Translations under genes and position numbers: made by a program | Notes under the pieces: generated by a model | Told to the model about the DNA's origin: nothing | The model's database searches: none | The model's input: the letters and a program-made list of their open reading frames with translations, nothing else | Shown: positions 1 through 10,391 of the stretch, one piece after another | Position numbering within the stretch: position 1 is the stretch's first letter | Layout: each line of letters opens with the position of its first letter | NCBI GenBank assembly: GCA_902619925.1 | Contig: CACNFY010000005.1 | Location: forward strand, 1 to 64,000 | Source of the DNA: an uncultured Pelagibacteraceae bacterium | GTDB lineage: Bacteria; Pseudomonadota; Alphaproteobacteria; Pelagibacterales; Pelagibacteraceae | Length of the DNA: 64,000 nucleotides | Direction: 5' to 3'

Positions 1-241
1 AATCAAAAATTACCAAGAAATTATTAGCGAACATAAAAAAAATGTTCAAAAAATCAGAGTAGACTCATCAGCCATCATTCTTGAAAATCTAAAGCCTATA
101 TTATCAGAATATTCGGATAAAAATTCTATTTCAATAGTTCTTCAAAAGAAGGATGTAATAATAGGTAAAAACGAATTGAATATAACTAAAGATATTATAA
201 AAATTTTAGATAATAAACTAAAAAAAATTGATATAGAGTAG
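1..241 (+). CDS. OmpH/Skp-like periplasmic chaperone, C-terminal part (truncated by window edge)
   Basis: Open frame from position 2 to TAG at 239-241, ending ...IVLQKKDVIIGKNELNITKDIIKILDNKLKKIDIE; Skp-like C-terminus and position upstream of lipid A genes. Confidence 0.7.
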   Translation, partial: IKNYQEIISEHKKNVQKIRVDSSAIILENLKPILSEYSDKNSISIVLQKKDVIIGKNELNITKDIIKILDNKLKKIDIE

Positions 242-243
242 TT

Positions 244-693
244 ATGTCTGAAGAATTAAATAAAGATCAAATACGAGAACTACTACCCCATAGAGAGCCA
301 ATGCTGTTAATAGATAAATTAATAAATATAAAAAAATTATTTTCTGCGACAGCTATTGTAAATGTTAAAAGAGACAGTTTCTTTGTGCAAGGACATTTTC
401 CTGGACAACCTGTTATGCCAGGAGTTTTAATCGTAGAAGCTTTTGGTCAGGCTGCTGCAGCTCTAACGGCATCTGGTATAGATAAAAAAGAATATGAAAA
501 TAAATTAGTTTTTTTAATGAGCGTTGATAAGGCTAGATTTAGAAATCCAGTCATACCTGACTGCAAATTAGAATTAAATATAGAAGCTATAAGATCTCAT
601 GGAAGAGTATGGAAATATAAAGGTGAGGCTTTTGTTGGTGATAGAAAAATGGCAGATGCACAATGGTCTGCAACTATTGTGGATAGGAAATAA
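244..693 (+). CDS. fabZ: 3-hydroxyacyl-ACP dehydratase FabZ
   Basis: LPHREPMLLIDK and GHFPGQPVMPGVLIVEAFGQAAA motifs. Confidence 0.96.
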   Translation: MSEELNKDQIRELLPHREPMLLIDKLINIKKLFSATAIVNVKRDSFFVQGHFPGQPVMPGVLIVEAFGQAAAALTASGIDKKEYENKLVFLMSVDKARFRNPVIPDCKLELNIEAIRSHGRVWKYKGEAFVGDRKMADAQWSATIVDRK

Positions 694-747
694 TTAGCAA
701 TAAATCTTGATAAGCTTTTAAATTGAGTTTTGATATTAAACTTATTA

Positions 748-1725
748 ATGATTAATCCTTTTTTCAAAAACACTGGACCTCATAATATAAATTTTTTGCT
801 TAGGACAATAAATTTGAAAAATGATAATTTATCCGAACATAAAATTGTAGACATCAAAGATCTTAATTCAGCAAAAAAAAATGAAATAACTTTTCTTCAT
901 TCAAAAAAATATATAGAATTAGCTAAAAATACTAAAGCTTCTTATTGTTTAACATCTGAAAACTTTAAATCATTTTTACCTAAAAATTGTAAGGCTATAA
1001 TTACTGATAAAGTTTTATTTAATATTGCGCAAATAACAAAAATTTTTTATCCAGACTCTATTACCGATGATTATGATAACACTGTTAAAGATATACATGA
1101 GACAGAATTTAAAGATAAAGTTAAATTTGGAAAAAATGTTCTTGTCGGTGAAAACGTAAAAATAGGTGCTGATTGTTTAATTGGTCATAATTCAATCATA
1201 GAAAAAAATGTAAATATAGGTGATAATTGTACAATAGGATCAAATGTAATTATTAGAAATTCGTTCATTAAAAACAGTGTTCACATTTTAGATGGATGCG
1301 TAATCGGAAAAAAAGGATTTGGTTTTTTTCCTAATAAGGAGTTTAATTTTAGGTATCCTCAGATAGGTATTGTAATAATTGAAGATAATGTAGAAATAGG
1401 TTGCGGATCTACAATAGATAGAGGTTCTCTTTCAAACACAATTATTGGAAAAAATACGTATTTAGATAATCAAATACATATAGCACACAATGTAAAAATT
1501 GGAGAAAATTGTATAATAGCAGGACAAGTAGGTTTTGCTGGAAGTTCAACTTTAGGAAATAATGTTATGATTGGAGGTCAAGCAGGAGTCTCAGGTCATC
1601 TCAAGATTGGCAACAATGTACAAATAGGTGGTGGTAGTGGAGTTATTAAGAATATTCCTGATAATTCTAGAGTAATGGGTTATCCAGCAAAAGATTTAAA
1701 AAATTTTATTAGAGAAAACAAATGA
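748..1725 (+). CDS. lpxD: UDP-3-O-(3-hydroxyacyl)glucosamine N-acyltransferase LpxD
   Basis: Left-handed beta-helix hexapeptide repeats, LpxD-type N-terminal domain, lpx context; ATG at 748 preferred over TTG at 730. Confidence 0.93.
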   Translation: MINPFFKNTGPHNINFLLRTINLKNDNLSEHKIVDIKDLNSAKKNEITFLHSKKYIELAKNTKASYCLTSENFKSFLPKNCKAIITDKVLFNIAQITKIFYPDSITDDYDNTVKDIHETEFKDKVKFGKNVLVGENVKIGADCLIGHNSIIEKNVNIGDNCTIGSNVIIRNSFIKNSVHILDGCVIGKKGFGFFPNKEFNFRYPQIGIVIIEDNVEIGCGSTIDRGSLSNTIIGKNTYLDNQIHIAHNVKIGENCIIAGQVGFAGSSTLGNNVMIGGQAGVSGHLKIGNNVQIGGGSGVIKNIPDNSRVMGYPAKDLKNFIRENK

Positions 1726-2498
1726 TAGACAAAACAGCTATAATAAATAAAACCGCAAAAGTTCATTCAAGTGTTAAAGTGGGACCATATAGTGTCATAG
1801 GCCCCAATGTAGAAATTGGTGAAAACACAGAAATTCAATCACATGTAAGCATTACTGGAAATACTAAAATTGGAAAAGGAAATAAAATTTATCCATTTGT
1901 TTCAATTAATGACCCTCAAGATTTAAAATATAATGGTGAAATTACTAGTTTAGTTATCGGAGATAATAATAAAATCAGGGAATACGTAACAATTAATCCT
2001 GGTACACTTGGTGGTGGAGGCAAGACAGTAATTGGAAACAATTGTTTATTTATGATTTCATCACACATAGCTCACGATTGTCAGGTAGGCAACAATGTCA
2101 TTATAGCAAATAATGTGCCTTTAGGAGGACACGCTATTATAGAAGATAACGTAGTTATAGGTGGAAATTCTGCTGTCCAACAGTTTACAAGAATTGGTAA
2201 AATGGCAATGATTGGAGGGATGACCGGAGTATTGCACGATGTTATTCCTTATGGATTATCAACAGGGAATAGAAATTCATTACAAGGATTAAATCTAATA
2301 GGCTTGAGAAGAGCTAAATTTGAAAATAAGGATATATTAGGATTAAGTGAGGCATATAAATTGATTTTTAGATCCAAAAATATTAACGAAAATATAAGTA
2401 AATTAAACGGTTCGTTTCAGGAAAACTCATTAGTAAAAGAAGTTATAGAATTTATTACTAAGGATAAAAAAAGGTCTATTTGCACACCATTTTCATAA
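1722..2498 (+). CDS. lpxA: Acyl-ACP--UDP-N-acetylglucosamine O-acyltransferase LpxA
   Basis: Hexapeptide repeats, REYVTINPGT, HIAHDCQVGNN. Confidence 0.96.
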   Translation: MIDKTAIINKTAKVHSSVKVGPYSVIGPNVEIGENTEIQSHVSITGNTKIGKGNKIYPFVSINDPQDLKYNGEITSLVIGDNNKIREYVTINPGTLGGGGKTVIGNNCLFMISSHIAHDCQVGNNVIIANNVPLGGHAIIEDNVVIGGNSAVQQFTRIGKMAMIGGMTGVLHDVIPYGLSTGNRNSLQGLNLIGLRRAKFENKDILGLSEAYKLIFRSKNINENISKLNGSFQENSLVKEVIEFITKDKKRSICTPFS

Positions 2499-2499
2499 G

Positions 2500-3294
2500 A
2501 TGATAGGATTAATTTTTGGTGATACAGATTTTCCAAATAAAATACTTAAAACAATCAAGAAAAGAAAGATAAAGTATTTAATAATCGATTTATCAAAATC
2601 AAAGAAATTTAAAAAAGATAATAAATCTTATTCAGTTTCCATTGGCCAATTTGGAAAAATAATTAATATTCTTAAAGAAAATAGTTGTAGAAAGGTTTTA
2701 TTTGCTGGAAAAGTTAATAAACCAAACTTTTCTAAGCTAAAGCTAGATATCAAAGGATTTTATTATATCCCAAGAATTATCAAAGCATCTAAACTTGGTG
2801 ATGCCGCAATTTTGAAAGAGATCATAAAAATACTAGCTCAAAATAATATAAAAACTGAAAATTCACTGAAATTTAATCCAGAGCTTACTCTTAAAAAGGG
2901 GGATTATTCAAGGATCAAACCAAATAATAGCGATCAATTAGATATTAAGAAGGCTATTAAAACGCTAAATAATTTAAAAGAATATAATTATAGCCAAGCT
3001 ATAGTAATCAGAAATAATAAAATAATTTCCATAGAGGGAAAAGGTGGAACAAAAAAAATGCTTGAAAATAGTAAAAGTAAAAAATATCGAAAACGAGGTA
3101 TTTTAGTTAAATTTCCAAAAAAGAAACAAGATCTTAGAGTTGATTTACCTACTATTGGTTTAAAAACTTTAAAGCAAAGTAAAACAGCTGGATTAAAAGG
3201 CATTGTTATAAAAAGTAAACAACATGTTTTTTTAGATAAAAATAAATGCATTAGCTTTGCTAATAAGAATAAGATGTTTATCTCTGTGAAATGA
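2500..3294 (+). CDS. lpxI: UDP-2,3-diacylglucosamine pyrophosphatase LpxI (DUF1009 type)
   Basis: DUF1009-like sequence (GDAAILKEIIKIL, DLPTIGLKTLKQSKTAGLKGIVI) between lpxA and lpxB. Confidence 0.9.
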   Translation: MIGLIFGDTDFPNKILKTIKKRKIKYLIIDLSKSKKFKKDNKSYSVSIGQFGKIINILKENSCRKVLFAGKVNKPNFSKLKLDIKGFYYIPRIIKASKLGDAAILKEIIKILAQNNIKTENSLKFNPELTLKKGDYSRIKPNNSDQLDIKKAIKTLNNLKEYNYSQAIVIRNNKIISIEGKGGTKKMLENSKSKKYRKRGILVKFPKKKQDLRVDLPTIGLKTLKQSKTAGLKGIVIKSKQHVFLDKNKCISFANKNKMFISVK

Positions 3295-4427
3295 AAAAAA
3301 TTTTTATATTAACTGGTGAACCATCTGGTGATAAATTAGCATCAACTGTAGTTGCTAAAATTCAACAAAATCATTCAAATATAGAATATTTAAGTGTTGG
3401 AGGCTCTTATTTAAACAAACTTGGTATCAAATCAATATATGATCTTAAAGATATAACCTATATTGGATTTACAAGTGTAATCTTAAATTTATTTAAAATC
3501 AGAAACAAAATAAACGAAACTGTAAAAAAAATAATTGAATTTAATCCTGATATTCTATTTAGTGTTGATAGTCCCGATTTTACTTTGAGAGTTGCTGAAA
3601 AAGTAAAAAAGATAAATCCTAATATTAAAACAATACATTATGTTGCACCACAAGTATGGATATGGAGAGAGGGTAGGGTTAAGAAATTTAAAAAATTTTT
3701 AGATCATATTTTATTATTATTTAATTTTGAAAAAAAATATTTTGATAAAGAAAATATAAAAAATACTTTTGTTGGTCATCCGTTGCTTGAACATAAAGAA
3801 AATGTTAAAACAAGTTTATCAAATATAATTGATGACAATAAAAAAATCATATCTTTATTTGCTGGAAGCCGAACATCTGAAACCAATATTCTTTTACCAA
3901 TTTTAATTGAATTTATTAAATTAATGAATCAAAAATTTAAAAAATATAATTTTATTTTTCATGCAACTGATCAAAATAAAGATTTAATAAAAGACGAGAT
4001 AAAAAAAATAAACTTTAATAATGTTGAAGTTATATCAAACGAGAATATAAAATCACAAATATTATCAAAATCTGTATTTGCTGTAGCAAAATCTGGAACT
4101 GTATCTCTGGAAATCTGTAATGCTAAAGTTCCATCTATTATAATTTATAAAATGAATTTTATTAACTTTTTTATTGTAAAACTTTTAATTAAGACCAGAT
4201 TTGCAAATATAATTAATATAATTAACCAAAAAGAAATAATTCCTGAATTAATTCAAAATGAATGTAATCCAAAAGAAATTTTCAGATCTGTTGTATATTT
4301 GTTAAAAAACCCCAAACTTATGGAAAAACAAATCCTCAACGTGAATAATACTATAAATGAAATTAAATCTAAAACTTCTTCATCTTCAGAAGCTTCAGCA
4401 GTTGTTTCAAGCTATCTTAGCACTTAA
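3291..4427 (+). CDS. lpxB: Lipid-A-disaccharide synthase LpxB
   Basis: ILTGEPSGDKLAS, YVAPQVWIWREGRVKK, FAGSRTSE motifs. Confidence 0.95.
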   Translation: MKKIFILTGEPSGDKLASTVVAKIQQNHSNIEYLSVGGSYLNKLGIKSIYDLKDITYIGFTSVILNLFKIRNKINETVKKIIEFNPDILFSVDSPDFTLRVAEKVKKINPNIKTIHYVAPQVWIWREGRVKKFKKFLDHILLLFNFEKKYFDKENIKNTFVGHPLLEHKENVKTSLSNIIDDNKKIISLFAGSRTSETNILLPILIEFIKLMNQKFKKYNFIFHATDQNKDLIKDEIKKINFNNVEVISNENIKSQILSKSVFAVAKSGTVSLEICNAKVPSIIIYKMNFINFFIVKLLIKTRFANIINIINQKEIIPELIQNECNPKEIFRSVVYLLKNPKLMEKQILNVNNTINEIKSKTSSSSEASAVVSSYLST

Positions 4428-5804
4428 TCGTTTTTGAACTTCTTCTTTGCCTAAGGATAAAATTATATCATATATACCAGGCCCAAATTTTGAGCCTGTT
4501 AGAGCAATTCTTAACGGTTGTCCTACTCCCTTAAAATTTGTTTCGTGAGATTTTATAAGATTATTTACTATTGGCTCCAATATTTCTCGTGAGGGGAGAT
4601 CTATATCTTTAAATTGAGTATTAAAATCAGAAATTACTTTTTTTGCTTTATCATCGATTAATTTTAAATCTTCTGGATTAAAATTAATTTTGTCTACTAA
4701 GATGTATTGGGTATTATTAAATATATCTTCCAAAGTTTTTGCTTTATTTTTAAGAAAAGTTAAAGATTTTCTTATTTTGTCTTTTTTATCTAATTTGATT
4801 TCTTTTTTATAAAATTTGCAGTATTCAACTAATTGATTGAATAAATCATTCTCATCAATATTTTTAATATAGTACTCATTCATTGATAAAATTCTACTCA
4901 TATCTAGTTTAGAGGGAGATTTACCAATACCTTCTAAATTAAAATATTTTATACTTTCATCTAAAGTAAATATTTCTTTATCTTTATAAGACCATCCTAA
5001 TCTTAAAAGATAATTTCTAAGAGCATCTGGCATAATACCCATTTTGGAATAATCATCTAATGTAGAGGCCTGATCTCGCTTTGATAGTTTCTTTCCCTCA
5101 ATTGTATGTATTAATGGTATATGAGCAAATGAAGGCAGCTCCCATCTCATAGCCTCATAAATTTGTATTTGTTTAAAGGTATTAATTTTATGATCATCAC
5201 CTCTAATAATATGTGTCATATTCATTTGGTGGTCATCTACCGCAGCTGATAAATTGTATGTTGGAGTGCCATCATTTCTTAATATAATAAAATCCTCAAT
5301 TGTATTATTATCAATTTCAACTTTTCCCTGAACTAAATCTTTTAATAATGATGTTCCATCTATCTTACTTTTAAATCTTATCACAGGTTTTATGTCTTTT
5401 GGGGCATCAGTATCCTTTTTATCTCTCCATTTTCTATTATAAATATATGGAATTTTTTTTTGTCTGGCTCTTTTTTTTTGTTCCTCTATTTCCTCGCTTG
5501 AGCAATAACATTTGTATGCATGACCATTTTTAAGAAGTTCATTTGCAACTTTTATATGATCGTTTACTTTTTGAGATTGTATATATTCTTCACCATCATA
5601 GTCGATACCAATCCATTTAAGGGAATTTATTATTTGATTTTTATATTCATCTTTTGATCTCTCTTTATCTGTATCTTCAACTCTTAAAAAAAAACTGCCA
5701 TTTTGATTTTTAGAATATAGCCAATTAAATAGCGCAGTTCTTACACCCCCAATATGTAACAAACCGGTTGGTGAAGGAGCAAATCTAGTTGCTACTTTTG
5801 ACAT
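4407..5804 (-). CDS. gltX: Glutamyl-tRNA synthetase
   Basis: RFAPSPTGLLHIGGVRTALFNWLY and KLSKRD motifs. Confidence 0.97.
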   Translation of the reverse strand: MSKVATRFAPSPTGLLHIGGVRTALFNWLYSKNQNGSFFLRVEDTDKERSKDEYKNQIINSLKWIGIDYDGEEYIQSQKVNDHIKVANELLKNGHAYKCYCSSEEIEEQKKRARQKKIPYIYNRKWRDKKDTDAPKDIKPVIRFKSKIDGTSLLKDLVQGKVEIDNNTIEDFIILRNDGTPTYNLSAAVDDHQMNMTHIIRGDDHKINTFKQIQIYEAMRWELPSFAHIPLIHTIEGKKLSKRDQASTLDDYSKMGIMPDALRNYLLRLGWSYKDKEIFTLDESIKYFNLEGIGKSPSKLDMSRILSMNEYYIKNIDENDLFNQLVEYCKFYKKEIKLDKKDKIRKSLTFLKNKAKTLEDIFNNTQYILVDKINFNPEDLKLIDDKAKKVISDFNTQFKDIDLPSREILEPIVNNLIKSHETNFKGVGQPLRIALTGSKFGPGIYDIILSLGKEEVQKRLSAKIA

Positions 5805-5823
5805 ATTTAGTATTTAGACTATT

Positions 5824-6501
5824 TTAGTGAAAGTTTCTATATAAAGATACAAGCACGCCTTGAACTTTAACTCTATCTGGGCCGAATATCTTGGTTTCAT
5901 AGTTTCTGTTGGCACTCTCAAGAGCTATTGTTTTGCCTTTTCTTCTTAATCTTTTAAGCATTGCTTCATGATCATCAATTAGTGCAACTACAATTTTACC
6001 ATTTTCCGCTGTATCTGTTTTTTTAATAATTACGGTGTCGCCATCATTTATACCCGCTTCTATCATCGAGTCCCCACTAACTTTTAATCCAAAATACTCA
6101 CCTTTTTTTTCAATATTGTCAGGTAGTGGAATTCTTGTCACCTCGTTTTGAATTGCTTCTATAGGAGTTCCAGCAGCGATATCACCTAAAACTGGTACAG
6201 CATTTTCATTTAAATTATTATTATCATCTAAACCACCTCTAATAACGCTAGGTGAGAAACTGTTATAAATGTCATTTGCAGAAGCAGTTTCTGGCAATTT
6301 TATTACTTCTAAAGCTCTTGCTTTATGTGCGAGTCTTTTAATAAATCCTCTTTCCTCTAAAGCACTTATTAATCTATGAATACCTGACTTAGATTTAAGA
6401 TTTAGAGAGTCTTTCATTTCCTCGTAAGAAGGAGACACTCCAGAATTCCTTAACTTTTTGTTAATAAAAATAAGCAGGTTTTTTTGTTTTTTTGTTAGCA
6501 T
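5824..6501 (-). CDS. lexA: LexA repressor
   Basis: N-terminal wHTH, Ala-Gly cleavage site in [11 protein letters not shown], Ser in [13 protein letters not shown], Lys region [11 protein letters not shown]; start trimmed to MLTKKQK at 6501. Confidence 0.95.
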   Translation of the reverse strand: MLTKKQKNLLIFINKKLRNSGVSPSYEEMKDSLNLKSKSGIHRLISALEERGFIKRLAHKARALEVIKLPETASANDIYNSFSPSVIRGGLDDNNNLNENAVPVLGDIAAGTPIEAIQNEVTRIPLPDNIEKKGEYFGLKVSGDSMIEAGINDGDTVIIKKTDTAENGKIVVALIDDHEAMLKRLRRKGKTIALESANRNYETKIFGPDRVKVQGVLVSLYRNFH

Positions 6502-6524
6502 AAGAACAAATATCGTACATACAT

Positions 6525-6539
6525 GTTCTATAAAAGTTC
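6525..6539. promoter_or_regulatory. Alphaproteobacterial LexA (SOS) box GTTC-N7-GTTC
   Basis: GTTC(6525-6528) TATAAAA GTTC(6536-6539), 24 nt upstream of the lexA ATG. Confidence 0.85.
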
Positions 6540-6588
6540 TCATAATTTAACAATAGTAAATAAGCCAGTAAAATCAATAGTTATTTAA

Positions 6589-7392
6589 CTAAAGAACTGA
6601 AAATATAGAATTATTACTTAAATTTTTTAAAAGTGATTCACCTATCAAAAAAGTCTTAATAGATGTTTTATTAGATAGATCCAAAAGTTCATCCTTTGTT
6701 TTTATTCCACTTTCAGAAATAAGAGGCCCTGAATGATTAACTAGAATATTATGAATATCAAAAGTTGTATTTATATCTGTCCTCAGAGTTTTCAAATTTC
6801 TATTGTTAATTCCTATTATGGCATCTTTGTATTTTAATGCTTTCTTAGCTTCCTCAACAGTGTGTACTTCAACAATAATTGACATATTAAACTTTAATGC
6901 CTCCTCATATAATTCATTAGCAATATTTTCAGTGACCCCAGATAATATTATTAAAATCGCATCAGCTCCATAACTTTTTGCTAATGGAACCTGATATTTA
7001 TCAATAAAAAAATCTTTACAAAGTACAGGTAAGTTAACATTTTGCTTTATTTTACTTATGTGTATCAAGTTTCCTAAAAAAAAATCTTCTTCAGTCAAAA
7101 CAGATAAGCAAGTAGATTTATTTGAAGCATAAATTTTTGCAATTTCAACAGGGTTATAATCTTTAATAATGATACCAGCTGAAGGGCTAGCTTTTTTAAT
7201 TTCAGCTATTATAGAAAATTTATTGTTATCTAAATTGTTTTGTATTTTGTCCTTAAAATTTAAAAAATTTTTATTTTTATTTATTGAATCTATAATCGAC
7301 TCTAATCTTATTGTGTTTTTTAAAATTTCGATTTTTTTTTTTTTTACGTTTAATATTTTTTCAAGAATATTTTCAGGCATTTTGTAATTCAA
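6589..7392 (-). CDS. trpC: Indole-3-glycerol phosphate synthase
   Basis: IAEIKKASPSAGII, VLCKDFFIDKYQV, IIGINNRNLKT, LISESGI. Confidence 0.96.
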   Translation of the reverse strand: MNYKMPENILEKILNVKKKKIEILKNTIRLESIIDSINKNKNFLNFKDKIQNNLDNNKFSIIAEIKKASPSAGIIIKDYNPVEIAKIYASNKSTCLSVLTEEDFFLGNLIHISKIKQNVNLPVLCKDFFIDKYQVPLAKSYGADAILIILSGVTENIANELYEEALKFNMSIIVEVHTVEEAKKALKYKDAIIGINNRNLKTLRTDINTTFDIHNILVNHSGPLISESGIKTKDELLDLSNKTSIKTFLIGESLLKNLSNNSIFSVL

Positions 7393-8365
7393 TTAAATAT
7401 TTATTTACTACTCCAGACTTAATGTGGTTTCTACTAAAATTATAAGCTATCTCGAAATTATCGAATTTTTCGGATACGACCAAACCTGCAGCTGCATTAA
7501 GACAAACTGCCTTAGAAAAATCATTGTCTTCACCTTTAAATATATTTACAATTTTATCTGCGTTATATTTTGCGTTATCACCAATAATATTTTCAAATTT
7601 ATCTGCATTAATTTTGAGTGCTTTTGGATCAATAATAATCTCTGAAATATTATTATTTTTTAGTTGAATAACCTTGGTTTTTGCAAAAGGCGAAATTTCA
7701 TCCAATCCATCCTCACTGTTAACAATCCAGGCAAATTTAATATGTAAATTTTTTAACGCATCTGCAAATATTTTCAATAAATTTTTATCAAATACTCCTA
7801 CTACCTGTCGTTTAACTAGTGCAGGACTGCTCAATGGTCCAATCATATTAAATATAGTTCTCTTCCCTATTTTTTTTCTTGTAGGACCAACAAACCTCAT
7901 CGCGCTATGATAATTAGGTGCAAACATAAAACCAAAGTTATTAATATCTATTTGTTTCTCTATATCTTTAGGCTCTAGATTAATTTTTAAATTTAATGCT
8001 TCCAAAACATCGCCAGATCCACATTTTGATGATACAGCTTTATTTCCATGTTTTGCTACTTTAACACCCATACTGGCAAGTAGTAATGCAGATGCTGTTG
8101 ATATATTAAGGGTATTCTTTCCATCACCTCCAGTTCCGCATGTATCAATACAATTTTCTACATTAACTCTTTTAGATTTATCTCTAAGTACATAAACACC
8201 ACCAGCTATTTCTTCAGAGGTCTCTCCTTTGATTGATAAAAGTGTTAAGAAATCAAATATTTCTTGATCAGTGGCTTTACCTTCCATCAATATTTCGAAA
8301 GCAGCTTTGCTTTCTACAAAAGATAGATTTAATTTATTTCTGATTTTTTCAATGTATTCTCTCAT
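7373..8365 (-). CDS. trpD: Anthranilate phosphoribosyltransferase
   Basis: DTCGTGGDGKNTLNISTA, KHGNKAVSSKCGSGDVLEALN. Confidence 0.97.
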   Translation of the reverse strand: MREYIEKIRNKLNLSFVESKAAFEILMEGKATDQEIFDFLTLLSIKGETSEEIAGGVYVLRDKSKRVNVENCIDTCGTGGDGKNTLNISTASALLLASMGVKVAKHGNKAVSSKCGSGDVLEALNLKINLEPKDIEKQIDINNFGFMFAPNYHSAMRFVGPTRKKIGKRTIFNMIGPLSSPALVKRQVVGVFDKNLLKIFADALKNLHIKFAWIVNSEDGLDEISPFAKTKVIQLKNNNISEIIIDPKALKINADKFENIIGDNAKYNADKIVNIFKGEDNDFSKAVCLNAAAGLVVSEKFDNFEIAYNFSRNHIKSGVVNKYLIELQNA

Positions 8366-8370
8366 TAATT

Positions 8371-8940
8371 TTAAATTTTAATAAAGTTTTTTAATATTTT
8401 TAAACCTGTCTTGGTTTTAATACTTTCAGGATGAAATTGTACCCCATGCACGTTGTATTTTACATGTTGTATTCCCATTATTAGGCCATCCTTAGTTTCT
8501 GCTGTAATTTTAAGATCTTTTGATAAAGTTTTTTTATCAATTATTAAGCTGTGATATCTTGTTGCCTCAAATATCCTTGGAAGATTTTTTAGAATACCGA
8601 CTCTTTTTGAAAAAATTTTACTAGTTTTTCCATGCATTAATTTATTAGCTTGTACAATTTTAGATCCAAAAACTTGTCCAATTATTTGATGACCTAAACA
8701 AACACCTAATATTGGTAGTTTTCCGGATAAATATTTTACAATATCTAGACAATTTCCTGATTGATTTGGGTTACCAGGACCTGGTGAAATTACAATTTTA
8801 TCAAATTTTTTTTTAGTAATTTGTTTGTAACTTATTTTGTCATTTCTTATTACTTCAACATTAGTATTTAAAGAGGATAAATAATGATAAAGATTAAATG
8901 TAAAGCTATCATAATTATCAATTAGTAAAATTTTCATCAC
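8371..8940 (-). CDS. trpG: Anthranilate synthase component II (glutamine amidotransferase)
   Basis: DNYDSFTFNLYHYL, ISPGPGNP, LGVCLGHQ, VQFHPES. Confidence 0.95.
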   Translation of the reverse strand: MMKILLIDNYDSFTFNLYHYLSSLNTNVEVIRNDKISYKQITKKKFDKIVISPGPGNPNQSGNCLDIVKYLSGKLPILGVCLGHQIIGQVFGSKIVQANKLMHGKTSKIFSKRVGILKNLPRIFEATRYHSLIIDKKTLSKDLKITAETKDGLIMGIQHVKYNVHGVQFHPESIKTKTGLKILKNFIKI

Positions 8941-10391
8941 TTTAATGCAGAAATTAATGCTTTTGCTTTATTTAAAGTTTCAATGTATTCATTTAGGGGT
9001 TTACTATCTGATACGATACCTGCGCCAGCTTGTACATAAAATTTATTATTTTTTATTAACGCGGTTCTTAATGCTATGCATGTATCAAAATCACCATTTG
9101 CTGCAAAATATCCTATACCACCAGCATAAACTTTTCTCTTATTTTTTTCTAATTCATCAATTATTTCCATAGCACGTATTTTGGGGGCCCCTGATACTGT
9201 GCCAGCAGGAAAACCAGCAAGAAGTGTGTCAAATCTACTATATTTATTATTAAATTTTCCAACCACGTTAGACACAATATGCATAACATGCGAATATTTC
9301 TCAATAATAAATTTCTCTGTAACTTTCACGGAATTTACTTTAGATACTTTTCCAGCATCATTTCTTCCTAAATCTAGTAACATTAAATGTTCTGAAATTT
9401 CTTTTTTATCATTTAATAAATCCTTGGCAAAATAAATATCTCTTTTATAGGTATTTCCTCGTGGTCTTGTGCCAGCAATTGGCCTGACTGTTATTTCGTT
9501 ATTTCTTAATCTTACCAAAATTTCAGGACTTGCTCCAACAATCTGAAAATCGTTGAAATTAAAATAATACATAAAAGGCGATGGATTTGTTTTACGAAGC
9601 TTTTTGTAAATGTCTACAGGGCTCTTAGTAAGTTTTGCTTCAAATCTCTGACTTAGAACAACTTGAAAAATATCGCCTATTTTAATATATTTTTTTGCTT
9701 TCTTCACATTATTTAAAAATTTGTTTTTTGATATATTAGATTTTATTATCAATTTTTTATTATTATGATTTTTTTTAGCTTTATTGCTAAGTTGTGATAG
9801 AAAAATATTATATTCCAACTCATTTACAATTTCATTATATTTTAGACTGTAATCTTTAATTTTTTCATCTAAATAGCAGTTGTAAATAAAATATATTTTT
9901 TTTTTTAAATTATCATGAATTATAAGTACTCTTGGCCTCATTATTCTACTATCAGGTAATTTTAGATCGTCTAGGCAAGTATCAGGAATTTTCTCAATAT
10001 ATCTAATTATATCATATGAAAAGTATCCTGCTATCAATGAGCAAATATTAGGTAATCCTTTTGGTAATTTAAACTTAAATCGCTCAATAATTTTCTCAAT
10101 GTTTTCTTTAGGTCTACCCCTAAGTGCAATTTTCTTATTTTTGTTATAAATATAGCTTTTATTATTGTTAAATTCCCAAATTTTTTCAGGTTTCTTCCCA
10201 AATATAGTGTACCTACCTCTTATTTTACCTTTTTCGACTGATTCAAATACAAAACTATTTTTTTCAAACAAAAAATTATGTATTAGATTATCAATCTCCT
10301 TATCTCCATTAGTTTTGAAACTAAAAAAAAGACATTGATTTATTTTCTTTAAGTGATTTTTTTTAAATTGTTTTAAAGTGATATTTAACAT
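8937..10391 (-). CDS. trpE: Anthranilate synthase component I
   Basis: SPFMYYFNF, GASPEILVR, PIAGTRPRG, AGFPAGTVSGAPKIRAMEIID. Confidence 0.96.
   Translation of the reverse strand: MLNITLKQFKKNHLKKINQCLFFSFKTNGDKEIDNLIHNFLFEKNSFVFESVEKGKIRGRYTIFGKKPEKIWEFNNNKSYIYNKNKKIALRGRPKENIEKIIERFKFKLPKGLPNICSLIAGYFSYDIIRYIEKIPDTCLDDLKLPDSRIMRPRVLIIHDNLKKKIYFIYNCYLDEKIKDYSLKYNEIVNELEYNIFLSQLSNKAKKNHNNKKLIIKSNISKNKFLNNVKKAKKYIKIGDIFQVVLSQRFEAKLTKSPVDIYKKLRKTNPSPFMYYFNFNDFQIVGASPEILVRLRNNEITVRPIAGTRPRGNTYKRDIYFAKDLLNDKKEISEHLMLLDLGRNDAGKVSKVNSVKVTEKFIIEKYSHVMHIVSNVVGKFNNKYSRFDTLLAGFPAGTVSGAPKIRAMEIIDELEKNKRKVYAGGIGYFAANGDFDTCIALRTALIKNNKFYVQAGAGIVSDSKPLNEYIETLNKAKALISALK

Noticed and set aside
2988-3251. 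Antisense ORF within lpxI, and similar antisense ORFs in other genes (e.g. 7169-7387, 14064-14441, 15864-16313, 29062-29520, 39771-40202, 51007-51396)
   Set aside because: They lie opposite recognised conserved genes, have no recognisable domain and are expected by chance from codon bias.
6502-6543. Extended LexA N-terminus [15 protein letters not shown]
   Set aside because: It covers the LexA box; the normal LexA N-terminus begins at MLTKKQK.
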